DNA of 64,000 nt from assembly GCA_001770815.1 (NCBI GenBank), contig MESD01000043.1:62001-126000 (forward strand), in the 5' to 3' direction. The notes below the pieces were generated by a model that ran no database searches, was not told where the DNA came from, and saw nothing but the letters and a program-made list of their open reading frames with translations. The DNA is from Burkholderiales bacterium RIFCSPHIGHO2_12_FULL_69_20. GTDB lineage: Bacteria > Pseudomonadota > Gammaproteobacteria > Burkholderiales > Burkholderiaceae_C. Shown one piece after another: positions 63,163-64,000 of the stretch (within the stretch, counting starts at the first letter, position 1; each line of letters opens with the position of its first letter). The translations under genes were made by a program, and so were the position numbers.

Positions 63163-63966
63163 ATGAAGTCAATCAGCATGATCGCAGTGGCACTGGCGCT
63201 GGCGGCGTCGATGGGCGCGCAGGCTCAGAAGTCGTCGTCCGACAGCATCGCCGAGTACCGCAAGATGCTCGAGGACGGCAACCCGTCCGAACTCTTCGAG
63301 GTCAAAGGCGAGGAACTTTGGAAGAAGGCACGCGGGCCGAAGAATGCGTCGCTGGAGCGTTGTGATCTGGGCAAAGGTCCGGGTGTGGTCAAGGGCGCCT
63401 GGGCGGAACTGCCCCGCTACTTCGCCGACACCGGCCGGGTGCAGGACGCCGAATCGCGGTTGCTGACCTGCATGGAGACCCTGCAGGGGTTCAATGCCGC
63501 GGCCATCGCCAAGGAGCAGAACTTCGCCAAGGGCGAGATGCCCAACCTCACGGCACTGGCGACCTGGATCTCCGGTCAGTCCAAGGGGCTGGGCTTCAAT
63601 CTGCCGCAGAACCATCCCCAGGAACGCAAGATGTACGCGCTCGGGCAGAAGGCCTTCTTTTTCCGCGGCGGGCCGATGGACTTTTCTTGCGCATCCTGCC
63701 ACGGCGAAGAGGGCAAGCGCATCCGCCTGCAAGACCTGCCGGTGCTGTACAAGAACCCGGGTGACGGCCTGGGCATGGCGGCATGGCCGGCCTACCGCGT
63801 GTCGAATGGCCAGATGTGGGGCATGCAGCAACGCCTGTCCGACTGCTATCGCCTGCAGCGTTTTCCGAACCCCGGTTACGCCTCGGACGTGACCATCGCC
63901 TTGCAGTCCTACATGGGCGTGAACTCGAAGGGCGCAAAGATCATCACCCCCGCACTGAAGCGCTGA
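63163..63966 (+). CDS. soxA: L-cysteine S-thiosulfotransferase subunit SoxA (single CxxCH)
   Basis: GPKNASLERCDLGKGPGVVKGAWAELPRYFADTGRVQDAESRLLTCM; CASCHGEEGKR; DCYRLQRFPNPGY. Confidence 0.95.
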   Translation: MKSISMIAVALALAASMGAQAQKSSSDSIAEYRKMLEDGNPSELFEVKGEELWKKARGPKNASLERCDLGKGPGVVKGAWAELPRYFADTGRVQDAESRLLTCMETLQGFNAAAIAKEQNFAKGEMPNLTALATWISGQSKGLGFNLPQNHPQERKMYALGQKAFFFRGGPMDFSCASCHGEEGKRIRLQDLPVLYKNPGDGLGMAAWPAYRVSNGQMWGMQQRLSDCYRLQRFPNPGYASDVTIALQSYMGVNSKGAKIITPALKR

Positions 63967-63979
63967 AGGAGACCAGGAC

Positions 63980-64000
63980 ATGAAGAAGCACACCAAACTC
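63980..64000 (+). CDS. Start of next gene (MKKHTKL...), probably soxX by position; truncated by window
   Basis: SD gaaggaga plus ATG directly after soxA; identity only from sox gene order. Confidence 0.4.

Overview
High-GC (Burkholderiales-like) chromosomal window, densely coding, with about 54 supportable protein genes, no rRNA or tRNA, no CRISPR array and no IS or prophage recognised. From left to right: PAS/CHASE-like sensor kinase (N-terminal part only), DUF4148 protein, heavy-metal-type two-component system, malic enzyme, barnase/barstar pair, rsmA-surA-lptD with divergent amgK, second DUF4148 protein, M20 peptidase, lipase-like hydrolase, lipoprotein/trypsin-like protease pair, metX-metW, FMN glutamate-synthase-like protein, CodA-like amidohydrolase, class V aminotransferase, transporters, P-type ATPase, TonB receptor, HlyIII, mmsA, HiPIP, HSP70-like protein and lytic transglycosylase. 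An accessory-looking stretch (about 49.4-54.5 kb) follows. It holds a PEP-CTERM protein with a sigma54-like promoter, an S8 subtilase under a convincing c-di-GMP-I (GEMM) riboswitch, and two decayed MetY/MetZ C-terminal remnants bracketing these two genes. The window ends in a sulfur-oxidation locus (ArsR regulator, soxCDYZA, start of the next gene) with a divergent TDT/SLAC1-family transporter. The main non-coding signals are the GEMM riboswitch, a dispersed GC-rich palindromic repeat family (one copy appears to be translated inside the M20 peptidase), a CusR-like box, a terminator-like hairpin in the metX leader, a structured RNA candidate upstream of mmsA, and 11-bp phased tandem repeats. 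All calls come from reading the sequence; no database search was run.
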